Shown here one piece after another: positions 12,801-23,771 of a stretch of DNA of 64,000 nt. The DNA comes from Plasmopara viticola (Eukaryota; Oomycota; Peronosporomycetes; Peronosporales; Peronosporaceae): NCBI GenBank assembly GCA_001695595.3, contig MBPM02000059.1, positions 248,001-312,000 on the forward strand, read 5' to 3'. Within the stretch, counting starts at the first letter, position 1, and every line of letters starts with the position of its first letter. The translations under genes and the position numbers were made by a program. The notes beneath the pieces were generated by a model. It did not search any database. It saw only the letters and a program-made list of their open reading frames with translations, and had not been told where the DNA came from.

Positions 12801-15800
12801 TACTCGTCGATAGAAATACCACGAGTCACTCGTGCGTGAGCTCGTTAAGGTCATTAGAAGTTTGCTGTGCTCGAAGCCGTTGAGTTTGATATTGTTGCCT
12901 ATGTTTGCATGGACAAATTTGGACATTGTTGCCTCAGATTCAATTGCCAAATTCACGTTTTCAGGTCTTAACGACTACCAATAACTTACTTTTTAAGGAA
13001 TTGAGCTGCTGAGTTATGTCCAAATTTGATGCAAATTGTTCAAGCTTGGAGGTTTCCGTCGTGGGTTGTCGAGTGTTTGACGGCATAAAAAACTAACGCG
13101 GTTGGGGAGACTGTGAGTCTGGACAACATCAACAATTGCTCTATGGAAGCCTGAGAGGTTTACATGACGTGTTACTTGCGCCCAGTTGGGAGCACACGTC
13201 TCGTCGGTCTGGCAGCTTTTGCCGTATTAAGTCGATATGTTCAATATACGGCCAGTTCGATAATCAAGTAATTAAAACTCTAAGACTTCTTATATGCAAA
13301 GAGCTCCAGGATCAACCAAAATATACAGCCTTACAGACCCAGCTTTAAGATCAATACTGCGGTTATGGGCGATAGCAGCCGCTGTATGGCCGTCTTTACT
13401 CGCCTTACCAGAAAGTCGAGCGCAATATCTACGCTTTGTGTAGCTGCTGAAGACCTCAGGCTTTACATGAGGATGAAGTCCTATGATTGAAATATCTCTT
13501 GAGATACCTCACATAGAATGTTAGGGCTCATTGCTCATGTTTCAGAATTGTCGATTGTGCACGCTGGCCTCAGTTGTGAACGATCTGATGAAACGATAAT
13601 TGAGAATACAAAGCTCACCGCTTTTGCCGATTAATTTTCTAGTATCCAGTACTTTAACATAAACATTCTAAACTTTCAATCCCGCTTTTTTAAAGATTTC
13701 TCATTGCTTATGTCAAGCTGATCAATCGTATACTTAGATGTGTTGGTTTCGTTTAGCCAACCTTCGACAAAGTTCGATGACCAGTTCTGTTAAAAAGTTG
13801 TACTCACAGTAGAGGCCTTTTAAGAAAATCGACCTCTACTTGGAGGTCAATTGTTTAACGTTTATTTAAAAAAAGTGAAATTCTTTAATGCTTAAGCCGC
13901 GTAATTGACTGCAACTAAGCCATAGTAAGCTTGTCGACCCACGAATAAAACCTCTCAGTGTATATACTGCGCAGTATGTCTTCTAGCACGTGGCTGGCCC
14001 TTCTGACCACCTGACTGCAGAAGGTCTGGTGACGGTATTAGCAGACGGAATCTCAATCGCAGCGGCATCTTTTGCGAAAGCGCAGCGGCTGCGGGTCACT
14101 ATTGTGTGCGTAAGTTCATTATTTGGAAGAAAAAAAACTATCCATGAGCAGCCTTGCTGTTTGTTTTTCGGTCATACTCGCTGAAATGGTGCCAAGCGTA
14201 CTACTTTGCATATGCAGCGTAAGAGCACTAATATGCTGTTCGAGCGATTGTCCTTCGGCAAGCCAAGATAAAGCTGATGTATATATTTTCACCGGTTAAG
14301 CGGGCTCTGTATAGAGGCTGACGTGTGAGCCACGGGCCTGGCACTATGTCAGGTCTTGCAGGTCCCCATAATCTTGGCCTTCTATTCGTACATATGAGGC
14401 CATTATACGTTTTCGAGACCAAGAAGAACACGATTACTCCTGGCTTGAATGATCGGTATTCAGAGCATCGTGTACTAACAACAATTTACTCTACTACATT
14501 CTTAGTCGTTTGTAGCGACAATCCACCCTATAGTGAAGCACGATGCAATTGTGATCGCTGTCGAGGGGATAAACAATCGACTTTAATCTGCGATAGAGAG
14601 TTACATTGGTAGCTTAAGATTGGCATTTGTTTTATATGTCTAATAAATTTGTTTTCCAACAAGAGTTATAAGTGTTGCTTATGTGTAGCCTGGCCTGCGA
14701 GAAAGCGCGTAGGCAGGCACAGTAAGTTCGCAAGTTATACTACCAGAAAAGTTACGACAAGTGGGGTAGTTTCCTCAGGATGCATGGTGTAAGTAGAATA
14801 ATCTCGAAGAAACAGTTTGAATTTCATTGCAAATCTTTCTTTTCGTGATTGAATTAGTTTCGATCTGCAGCGTGAACCCTATAAAGTTGCATCTTTCTTC
14901 AGCTGATGTCGTAGTGGTAAGCATTGCAAATGACGCTTAGCGCTTTTGTCTCGTCTTACTGACAGCTTTTTTTAAAGTTATCAAACATTTTGGTGTCGAC
15001 TCTTTAGTACGACGAAATGCTCTTTTTTCAAACAAACAAACAAATACTTCACAATAATTGCATGATTTTTCAACTTTTTTAGGCTGGAACTAGACTCGGC
15101 CTCTAAATGAGGTCTAACTTATGATAAGCTTTGAGTTCGATTTGGTTTAGCGATTAATATGTCATGCACAATATAGCTCATATGTGTCCTAAACAAAAAA
15201 TTTCCTTACGTAATTACGCAAACAGTATTGGAGAGCAGTCGACTCAGCTCAATACTGCACTTGATCCCCAGCTTTCGGCTTCTATTAAAAATGCTAGTAT
15301 AATATCCTCCTTCCTTTTGCCGAACAGACCCGTAGTTTTGCTTCTGCTGCTGTCCAAGAGTTTCAAAGTTCTTTCGATTCGGCTTTTTGGACTCTTCACG
15401 AGAGATTCCATTCCATGATCGCTTTCGGACCTAGCTGGAAAGATAAAAATATAATACATAACTTGCTAGATTAATACGTACATATTAGCAGGAGAGAATC
15501 CTTTTTGTTGTTAAGCACTTGATTTTTGCGTTCTCGACCACGAACCCTTCTTGATTTTGCGTATACGCTACGTGTAGATCGAATGAATAACACGTTTTGG
15601 TTGACTTACGACAGATAGAGTTGCACGTGTCACTTTTCCCTCGAGCCATTGAGGCCATCAAAACCTCTGAGAAGTGTGGACCGCGCGCCTGATCTATGTG
15701 GGATCTAGCACGGAATCTCTACATGGACCAGGTAAGCGTACGATTAATTAACAAGTTGTGACGGATTACACACAAAAACGACACGCAGAAAATTTAAATC

Positions 15801-18800
15801 TGCACGCGGGCGATTGCTCATTATTTCCGGTCCTAAATGAACAATATGTGTAAGCGATTAAACTGTAAAATCTTTTTGATACCTTGGTCATTCTATTTTC
15901 ACTAATCTATGGTATGCAACAAATTTAACGCCATCATTTAAGCAGAAAACAAATCCTCCCAGAATATGTAGACCCGTATAGATACTGGTAGGGTGCTGGC
16001 CATCCGCCAACTCTCAAAGGGAATCCACCTCTACCACATATGGGTAACGGCTCGTCCTACATGATGACTATTGGCGAATGTCTACGACACTGACGCAAAC
16101 TACGTCGCTGCTGCTCCTTCGGCCTGGACGTACCCTGGTAGCACACTCTCTGTGTCGTTGGCTTAGTGTTCGAGTCATCAAAGTGTTTATCGTCTCGATA
16201 CAGTATTTGCATCAGGATGATGTATTCACTCAAAATGAAACTCAAAGATCCGATACCAGCATTTTGGCTCGGTACCGGCTGAAATGGCCGAAAAAAGTGC
16301 TCGAACAAGCTTGCTTCGACGTTGCTGCGATTTTCACGACGCCTTCAGGAGACAGGTCTGCCATCTCGGTTGTCGACCCAAGGTTTGTAGTGTGTTGATA
16401 ATTTATCTCTTTAATGTCATTATTGTTCATTTGACCAGTGTGATATTCGCGCTTTATCGATCATTTTCAATTTTCACGCCAAAGTAAAAAAAACTAAAGT
16501 CTATCCAAAAAGAATGCAGATGTAGCGTTTTTCATGGCCTACGCAAGGCGTATTACGAGTGAGGTCAAAAGCGATTGCGTCAGATCATGCACACAACGGA
16601 CATGTAATGCCGATACATCAGATCTGATTATAAGCACGAAATGTCAAAACCACGCTCGTTAGGGGAGGGGGTCCCAAGCGACGCTTTGCAAAGCGATGCA
16701 GCCACACACCCGAAGCCCAAGATCTGATTAGAAATTTATTGGGAATACAGTGCTGATGTCGCACTTTACCGACTCTTACGTTGTTTCAAGTGAACCAAAA
16801 GCTTACAATTTGGACAAAAATCACGAAGTAAAATGTGTTGTGAGTCCAATTAGCAAGCGGACAGTCAAAAACATTCGCAGGCACCCTGTAATTGACGGTA
16901 TCTTAACATGTTTGTCAGTAAATTACCATCTGAGTCAAATCTCATGTATAGCGTCTTTTGAAGCTCGATAGAATGGTGTTTGGTAGATTAAGCATCATTC
17001 GTGCTTTTCTTACCGAAATTTGATGATGTTATCAACTTAAAGAGTGAAAGCGCGAGCAAACACAAAAACACAGTGGCTATAACGTTTATGCTCGTACTTT
17101 TAGACCGGTAATTGCGCCTAACGTGAAGTCTAAGCCGATAAAGTTGATAAATTGATCTGTTCAAAAAAGGCTGATCAGTCTTATCTGCAAAATGAAGATT
17201 TTTGAGGCGGCCTCGATCATAGGTGCTCAGGTACGCATGAAGCTTGCGCTTTCATATTAAGAAGTTTGTGTCAAACACTAGCATGCCTATGCACATCAAA
17301 GAAACTAGATTTTACATCCGGCAATCGTCAAGCTCCACCAGAGCTTAAACTTTATTGCGTGGAAGCAGAAAGAAGGACGCTTGAAGACTTATTCAAAAGC
17401 TCAGCGATTTAGGGGTCTTCACCATTGTTAAGCCACTTTTCGAACGAGTCAAGGTGACACATTAATGGTTGGCCCTAGGGTAGGTTTGTCTTGCACTCAA
17501 CTTTTTAATAATCAGACCACAAACAAGGAAAGAGGCGATTTAAAGCGCTCTTCATATGAGCGCAGCTACAGGCAAACTCGCGTCTTCAAAATGCCTTGGG
17601 TGAGCTTTCTCGTTCTTTAGGGCCCAAAGTAGTGTTGTCCGTAGACCCGCTGACTCTAGACCAGTTTTTTTGTGAGCTTCAATGCTGCCGAGCAATGCAA
17701 CATTTGCTGCTGCTTTTGGCTGCGATCAAACAGGACGCATGATCCGCGTCTGTCACGAAGAAGATCGAGAAAGAATTTTTTCGGCTTGTTAAGGGTTTTC
17801 TATGGATCGCTGTCAGAAGTAACACCCTTGTAACAATGGAGACGCTGGTCACCGGTGGCTCAAGGCGCCCTCTTGGGGAAGACCTAAGTTCTAATGATTA
17901 AGGACTATAAATTCAGCCTAAAACGCAAGGATTTTAACAGCTCTTAAAAGTAGAAATGGATGTAGACGTAAGTGTACGAGAAACAATATTTCTTTTTAAT
18001 TTATGATAATTTCTAGAGCGCCAAGAAATTGCGCATGAAGACAAACACTTGTTTAGAAAAGGGTCGACCTATACACCTTAAGAAGCGACAGACATAAGCC
18101 GAGTTTGCTTTGCAAGCTAATGGAGTGATTATAGACGTTTTTCAAGCTAGAAAAGCTCTGATTGTACAATGCAAAGATTGCGACAGCACAAGTTCATTTT
18201 TTGTTCATGACATAGACACAAAGACTCGATTTTGGGCACGCCGTGAAAAGAAAAGCAAGAGCTCTGGATCAATGGACGGAGCAAGGCCAGCCACCCTAAT
18301 TTACGCAACAGGTCATAATTACACTCTCATTGTGCGTAAAGTTCTTACAAAAAGTTGGAATCAAAGATACTCATCTCATCCTGAAGGTAGACCCGATGAA
18401 GCTATTAAGGCCGTCCTTAGCTAGTAACACATTTTACTTGCAGCAGACCGATAAAGCCTTTGAGTTGCAAGCAACATAATTGCATAGGTTGAGTAGCATA
18501 GAGCCATCAAATGCATGTAATAGAGATGTAACGTAGGTCGGCAAGACCCAAAAGTTGGCGCGATATTACAGGTGAGTAGATCAAACCACTAAGTGAGGGC
18601 AACGTAGCTCCACAGGATACAAAGAGTGACGTAGGTTTGCAAGGCGCATTGGATATCATAGGAACGCAGGAAACACCACTAAAAGCGAGTGACATAGCTT
18701 TGCTGGAAGAGAGTAGAGGCGATACAAAATCCATCTCTGGATACTTCGAGCGAACTTGTGGCCGACAGAATACTTTTACAGTAAAATGTGAACTTCAATC

Positions 18801-19935
18801 GGTCATTGTGTCACGGCAGACGTGTTTTAATTGAAAGCACTGCCAAGAGTGTCAGTGCTGCGAAATCTCGAAAGCTTGCAGCTATTGAGTTTTTGACCGG
18901 ATAAAATGCCAAAAATATTTAATACGTAGTGTTCTAAAGATGGGACCCCCTTTTGAGGATATAAATGCATTCTTTGTTGTAAGAGAAATGGTGTTGGATC
19001 AGCCTTATAGGCGGTGTGTGTTACGTCTTGGCTCTGTGATTTTAAAGAATTAAAATACTCGGTATATCGTGATGTGAAGGAATACTTCAGCTTAGCAATC
19101 GATCAAACCCCCACAGCTGGGCGCGATGCCGTGTGTCATAGCGAAATGACCGCTACCGCGAGCGTAGTATAAGCTCATTGATGTCTACTCTGCCAAAAGA
19201 CAAATAAAGACATAGTGGGAGAGTTAATGTCACTGAACTCTTCACCAACTTCCTTTGCACGAAGCCTGATAAAAAGAGCAACGGATTAGTTAAAACAGCG
19301 CAATGGCTCCTGCAGCATGAGCACCTCCATTAAAAAAGAAGGTGATCATATTTAACATCTCGGGACTATGCACTGCAATTGGTAGACATTTGCTGTATAA
19401 TCTAAGCTAGGCCAACTTGGTTGCGATCAGTACGCCTAGCGGTATTCCATGAGAAAGGTTGGCTTGTGCCAAGGCTATTGAATACTCCGGCGACGTTTGG
19501 TCGCTTGGTATCACAAATGTGTCTACCACAAGCAGACCGACCTTGACAATTTATTCGTTCACAGCTGCTTGGTATTGATCAGTTGACATTGGACGCCACT
19601 TAAGCCACCTCACGCAGGTTTCATAAAGTTTATGCCCACCACGACAAAGATGTTTTTGCGGCGGCGTAGATTTAAGGTCTCGGTCGCGTTGTGAACAGCA
19701 ATAGGGTTCGAGAGAACCCTGGGACAGTGAAACTCAAACGTTTCCAAAATTTTTTTAAAAAGTAGTCAGGCGTAGCCAATTATTTGCACAAGCAGCACTG
19801 ACCAGTTTCACAAATTTGGCACCGAATAACATTTAATTCTCTCTGTTCTTAAGCTAAATTTTCGGATTCAAGTGCTGAAAGTCCATAATTTATCACTCGC
19901 CACGTCAGCAGCATAGGCTAAATCTATGTAGCCAT
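9810..19935. other. Ten-kilobase gene-poor stretch
   Basis: No gene is supportable. Several frames of 60-140 codons exist (for example at 10.3-11.5 kb, 12.0-12.5 kb and 18.1-18.4 kb), but they lack domains, good starts or continuity. A stretch at 17.74-17.89 kb weakly resembles the end of a non-LTR reverse transcriptase and is treated as a finding. Most of this region is probably decayed transposon DNA. Confidence 0.4.
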
Positions 19936-19980
19936 ATGGCCACGTGTCGGCCATTGCATGATTATTTTTTTTGTTATCTC

Positions 19981-20014
19981 ATTCAACATTCCGCATTCCG
20001 CATTCCGCATTCCG
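19981..20014 (+). promoter_or_regulatory. Initiator-like promoter region with four CATTCCG repeats
   Basis: Just upstream of the chaperone start codon lies ATTCAACATTCCG followed by tandem copies of CATTCCG (19987-20014, four perfect units). The core CAYTYY of the oomycete initiator element is contained in every unit. The spacing of 57-84 nt to the ATG at 20071 suits a short oomycete 5' leader. I infer this is the transcription start region, possibly with several alternative start points. Confidence 0.5.
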
Positions 20015-20070
20015 CAATCTGTATCTTGCATTTAAAGGAAACAAGGCCATCACTCCTATTTTTGAGCAGT

Positions 20071-22671
20071 ATGAACTTGGTGAACATGCTTTTGCTCTCA
20101 GTTCTTGGGTTTGGGCTGCTGTCGACTTCGATGGTTGAGGCTATTGTGGCAGGCGTGGACTTCGGTGGCGAATTTTTCAAGGTGGCACTTGTCAAGCCTG
20201 GTACTCCCTTTGAGATCGTCACTAACGTGCACAGCAAACGCAAGACCGAAACAATGGTGGCTTTTGATGGCGATGAGCGTCTCTATGGTGCCGACGCTGC
20301 TACGGTGGGTGTACGCCGACCTCATACAGCGTACACACAACTTCGCCGTCTTTTAGGCACAAAGCTGAGCGATCCACAGGTCTCAGCGCTGCTCGAAGAA
20401 GAGCATCTACCTTACGAATTGATGCAAAACACCACGCGTGGCGGGACTATCATGCTCAAACACGGTAAAGACCAGATTTTTCACGCAGAGGAGCTCGTTG
20501 CAATGGTTTTCACCCACGCGCGCCAGATCACTGATACGTTTGCTGAGGCGTCTGTGAAAGACTGGGTGCTTACAGTACCTACCTACTTTTCTCAGGCCCA
20601 GCGCCAAGCTATGCTCGATGCCGCTGAAATATCAGGTGTGCGCGTGCTGTCGCTTATTAACGAGAACACTGCGGCAGCACTTCATTTGGCGGTACATTCG
20701 AGCTTTGACACTGAGGAGAAGCCGAAAAAGATTTTATTTTTCAACATGGGTTCTACTTCGCTTCAAGTGAGCATCGTTGAGTTTTCGAGTCAGGTCTTGC
20801 CGGACGGATTCAAGAAAAATAAGACTATCTCCACCTTCCAGACAATTAGCAACGCGTGGGATGAATCTCTAGGTGGTGCCAAGTTCGATTTGCGACTGGC
20901 TGAACACCTGGCTCAGGAATTTAGCGAGAAGATTGGAGAAGACATTCGAAAAGTTCCTCGTCCAATGGCCAAGATTCGTGCACAAGCAAAGAAGACCAAG
21001 ACGGTATTGTCGGCTAATGAAGAGATCCCTGTTGTCATGCAGAGTCTGTACAACGACATCGATTTTTTCACGTCCATGACTCGCTCGAAGCTTGAAGCAC
21101 TTTCGTCCGACCTGTTTGAACGGACATTGAAGCCCGTAGAGGCGGCGTTGGAGAAAGCTGGACTCACAGCTACTGACATCGATGAGATTGAACTCATTGG
21201 TGGTGGTGTGCGCATGCCAAAGATCCGGCAGCAGCTTTCCGAATTCTTCGTCGGTAAAGATCTGAGTGTGCATTTAAACGGCGACGAGGCCATGGCACTA
21301 GGCGCCGCATTCCGTGCTGCAAATTTAAGCAACTCGTTTCGTGTGCGACAGGTGGGAATGACTGATATTGCGACTTATCCGATCGGTGTGCGACTTGTCG
21401 ATCTGTCGGCCACCGAGATCGCAGGTAAGATCGAGGAGGTGGAGTCGAAGCAGTGGATGAAGCGTGCGGCGCTGTTCTCGGAGTCACACCGTCTTGGTCT
21501 GCGCAAGTCAGTGTCGTTCGCGCATTCTAGTGACTTGTCCTGTACTTTTCGCTACGACAAACCGTCCATGCTGCCTGCCGGTGTGAGTGTTCATATTGCC
21601 ACGTTTAATGTTACAGGTGTTGAAGGTTTTGCTGCTCGCATGGCGGATAAGAATCTTGGAGAGCCTAAGATCACTCTCACATTTGAGCTGGACAGCAATG
21701 GTATTGCTCAGATTGCCAAGGCTGAAGCTACGCTTGAAGAGGAGGTGGAGGTTGAAGTAGCTGTGAAGAACAAAGCAGAGGGTAGTGCGGCTGATGATGA
21801 AAAGGTTGCCGAGGAGAAGGAGATGCCAGAGTCTAGATTAGAAAAGCAGATTAAAACGCACCGTGAAAAGCTACTTGTAGTGCGCGCACATGAGACGCGC
21901 GAGCCTGAAGAGGGCGTCAGCATTTTACCTATGAGCGAACGTACAAAGAAGGAGTCGATGCGGATGTTGAAAGAGATGGAAAAGGCCGACAACAAGCGTC
22001 GTGCGGATCTCGAAGCCAAGAATAGTCTTGAGACCTTCATTTACACGGCTCACGATGCTCTGTCGGCCCAGGAAAGCCAGATTAAGCTCGTTACGATTCC
22101 GGAACAAGTTGAGTCGCTTCAGACAAAATTGACAGAGACGGAAGAATGGCTGTACGAAGATGGCGAGAAGGCTGATGCTGCAGAGTACAAGACGAGGATG
22201 GATTTATTAAACTCGGAGCTGAGTGCCATCCTCTTGCGCGTGACGGAGCTTAAGGAGTTGCCGATCGCGATTAACACTGCAAAAGAGTACACTTTTAGCA
22301 CGCGCGAGCTCATGAACGAGTGGAGCACAAGCAAGCCACAAGTGACGGACGAGGAGCGCAGTGATGTGTTTGAAAAATTGGACGAATTAGACGCGTGGCT
22401 CGCTGAATCCGAGTCGTCGCAGAAGACCGCTCCGAAGCACGAAGCGCCTTTGGTGACGTCAGCGGATGTCGCCAAGAAGGTTCAGAGTGTCAAAAAGTTT
22501 GTCGTCGTCTTGGCCAAGCGGCCAAAGCTCAAGCCGCTAAAGACTGAGGAGGAGAAGGATGACACCAAGGCTGACGAGACTTTGCCCAAGGACGCCGACA
22601 AGGAGACGACGGCACCCAATATCACAGAGTCTGAGAACCACGAATCTGCCGAGAAGAAGGATGAATTGTAG
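20071..22671 (+). CDS. HYOU1: ER Hsp70-family chaperone, GRP170/HYOU1 type, 866 aa
   Basis: A large endoplasmic reticulum Hsp70 of the GRP170/HYOU1/Lhs1 group, which in other eukaryotes acts as nucleotide exchange factor for BiP and holds unfolded secretory proteins. Residues 1-24 form a signal peptide ending near MVEA. The actin-like ATPase domain follows, with GVDFGGEFFKVALV (phosphate 1), FFNMGSTSLQVSIVEF (phosphate 2; the usual Asp is Asn) and LIGGGVRMPKI near residue 376 (adenosine motif). A beta domain, an acidic linker rich in Glu/Lys (about residues 550-600) and a long helical C-terminal domain complete it. The last four residues are KDEL, an ER retrieval signal. I start at the ATG at 20071 because it begins the signal peptide; the frame is open 45 codons further upstream. 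An AATAAA lies at 22701. The gene converges tail-to-tail with the next minus-strand gene. Confidence 0.95.
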   Translation: MNLVNMLLLSVLGFGLLSTSMVEAIVAGVDFGGEFFKVALVKPGTPFEIVTNVHSKRKTETMVAFDGDERLYGADAATVGVRRPHTAYTQLRRLLGTKLSDPQVSALLEEEHLPYELMQNTTRGGTIMLKHGKDQIFHAEELVAMVFTHARQITDTFAEASVKDWVLTVPTYFSQAQRQAMLDAAEISGVRVLSLINENTAAALHLAVHSSFDTEEKPKKILFFNMGSTSLQVSIVEFSSQVLPDGFKKNKTISTFQTISNAWDESLGGAKFDLRLAEHLAQEFSEKIGEDIRKVPRPMAKIRAQAKKTKTVLSANEEIPVVMQSLYNDIDFFTSMTRSKLEALSSDLFERTLKPVEAALEKAGLTATDIDEIELIGGGVRMPKIRQQLSEFFVGKDLSVHLNGDEAMALGAAFRAANLSNSFRVRQVGMTDIATYPIGVRLVDLSATEIAGKIEEVESKQWMKRAALFSESHRLGLRKSVSFAHSSDLSCTFRYDKPSMLPAGVSVHIATFNVTGVEGFAARMADKNLGEPKITLTFELDSNGIAQIAKAEATLEEEVEVEVAVKNKAEGSAADDEKVAEEKEMPESRLEKQIKTHREKLLVVRAHETREPEEGVSILPMSERTKKESMRMLKEMEKADNKRRADLEAKNSLETFIYTAHDALSAQESQIKLVTIPEQVESLQTKLTETEEWLYEDGEKADAAEYKTRMDLLNSELSAILLRVTELKELPIAINTAKEYTFSTRELMNEWSTSKPQVTDEERSDVFEKLDELDAWLAESESSQKTAPKHEAPLVTSADVAKKVQSVKKFVVVLAKRPKLKPLKTEEEKDDTKADETLPKDADKETTAPNITESENHESAEKKDEL

Positions 22672-22700
22672 ACATTTGAGCATTGCAAGGAGTGTTATTA

Positions 22701-22706
22701 AATAAA
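22701..22706 (+). terminator. Possible poly(A) signal of the GRP170-type gene
   Basis: AATAAA 30 bp after the stop codon, within the 72 bp gap to the convergent gene, so the two transcripts probably overlap at their 3' ends. Confidence 0.4.
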
Positions 22707-22743
22707 ACGATCAAGTCGCCTTGCAGCTCTTTTAAATAAATCC

Positions 22744-23625
22744 TTACTTTTCAGGTGTTGTCGAATGGTACTTTCTTTTAGAAACTGGTTCAAAGCCGCT
22801 CACGAAGCGAGTGTACCGCGCCACCACATCATTCGAGTCCAGCCCCAGCCACGAAATAAATGGTGCAATCTTTACCACGTTCTCCAGCTCTTCTCCAGTC
22901 CCCACTTGGCGATATCTCCGTAACAAGACCCCCTTTCCCTGTGGTTTGCACTGCACAATTTCCGTTCCTTCCCCATTCGCCAGAAGAGACTGGTAGTATC
23001 GATTCACGCGCTGTCGATCGACTTTACCATGCATAGACGTCATCTTGTAGAACACGTCTTCGCGTTTCGGGTGAAAGGTTTTATCCCGCACCACCTCGCA
23101 ATACAATTCATAGAGCGCGAAGCGACCTACGTTCGGGATAAACGCAACGTTGTCATCGTTGGCAATAGGTCGCGTGAACGTGTCGACAAACTGTGCGATG
23201 ATAGTCGCAATCGAGCGTGGTGGAGTAAGAGTACTTCGACTCGAATTGCTAGTGGCAGGAACTGGATAACTAAGCGGCGAGGGAGGCGCTGGGGGTGTAG
23301 CAGTCTGCATATCCACCCTTTTCCTTTTAAAACTTGTAGACGAAGGTGCGCCCTCAATGCCATTGGCTGCCAAAACAGTTTTTTTCACGTTTCCGCTAGT
23401 CGCAAAGTCTTGCAGCACGAGTGTAAATTGCTGACCAGTTGGCAGCGTCGAGGACACGGGCACTACGTCACCATCGAGGTCTCGCAGCAAAAATTCCGTG
23501 TCACGAGGCAACTGCAACTGGATGCGCATCGTCTTCTCCACTTGAGCGTCGGATGTACCCACGTACCAGCAGATTCGACGCGCATCGTCGTCGTTTCCTG
23601 CTGCAACGTACACGTATATCTTCAT
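22744..23625 (-). CDS. Conserved-looking hypothetical protein, 293 aa
   Basis: I do not recognise this protein. The first 85 or so residues (MKIYVYVAAGNDDD onward) are beta-rich with a pattern like FLLRDLDGDVVPV, suggesting a small ubiquitin-like or PB1-like module; this is inference only. A Ser/Pro-rich linker with a basic KRKR cluster follows (about residues 100-145). The C-terminal part (about 150-285) is mixed helical, rich in Arg and aromatics, and might bind nucleic acid. The ATG at 23625 is preferred, although the frame is open 13 codons upstream to another ATG at 23664. The gene converges with the chaperone gene, only 72 bp apart. It lies downstream of the PH-domain gene on the same strand. 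Confidence 0.75.
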   Translation of the reverse strand: MKIYVYVAAGNDDDARRICWYVGTSDAQVEKTMRIQLQLPRDTEFLLRDLDGDVVPVSSTLPTGQQFTLVLQDFATSGNVKKTVLAANGIEGAPSSTSFKRKRVDMQTATPPAPPSPLSYPVPATSNSSRSTLTPPRSIATIIAQFVDTFTRPIANDDNVAFIPNVGRFALYELYCEVVRDKTFHPKREDVFYKMTSMHGKVDRQRVNRYYQSLLANGEGTEIVQCKPQGKGVLLRRYRQVGTGEELENVVKIAPFISWLGLDSNDVVARYTRFVSGFEPVSKRKYHSTTPEK

Positions 23626-23771
23626 TGCTGACGAGATGGGTACTGGTGACAACACTGCCGGCAAACTATGTGCACCACATTCTTTAGACTATTGAAGTTA
23701 CATGTACTATGATATCTTGCTTAGAGCAGCTGCTGTCGCTGCATAATTTACGATCGTAATTGCAGACTCGG

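Noticed and set aside
18110..18424. 104-codon plus-strand frame
   Set aside because: It begins at TTG and not ATG, and has no recognisable domain or exon signals.
19701..19725. GGGTTCGAGAGAACCC hairpin, considered as a tRNA T-arm
   Set aside because: No acceptor stem, D-arm or anticodon arm can be placed around it.
23029..23631. 200-codon plus-strand frame
   Set aside because: It lies entirely antisense to the 293-residue gene at 22744-23625, has no domain, and its composition is that expected of the opposite strand of a coding sequence.
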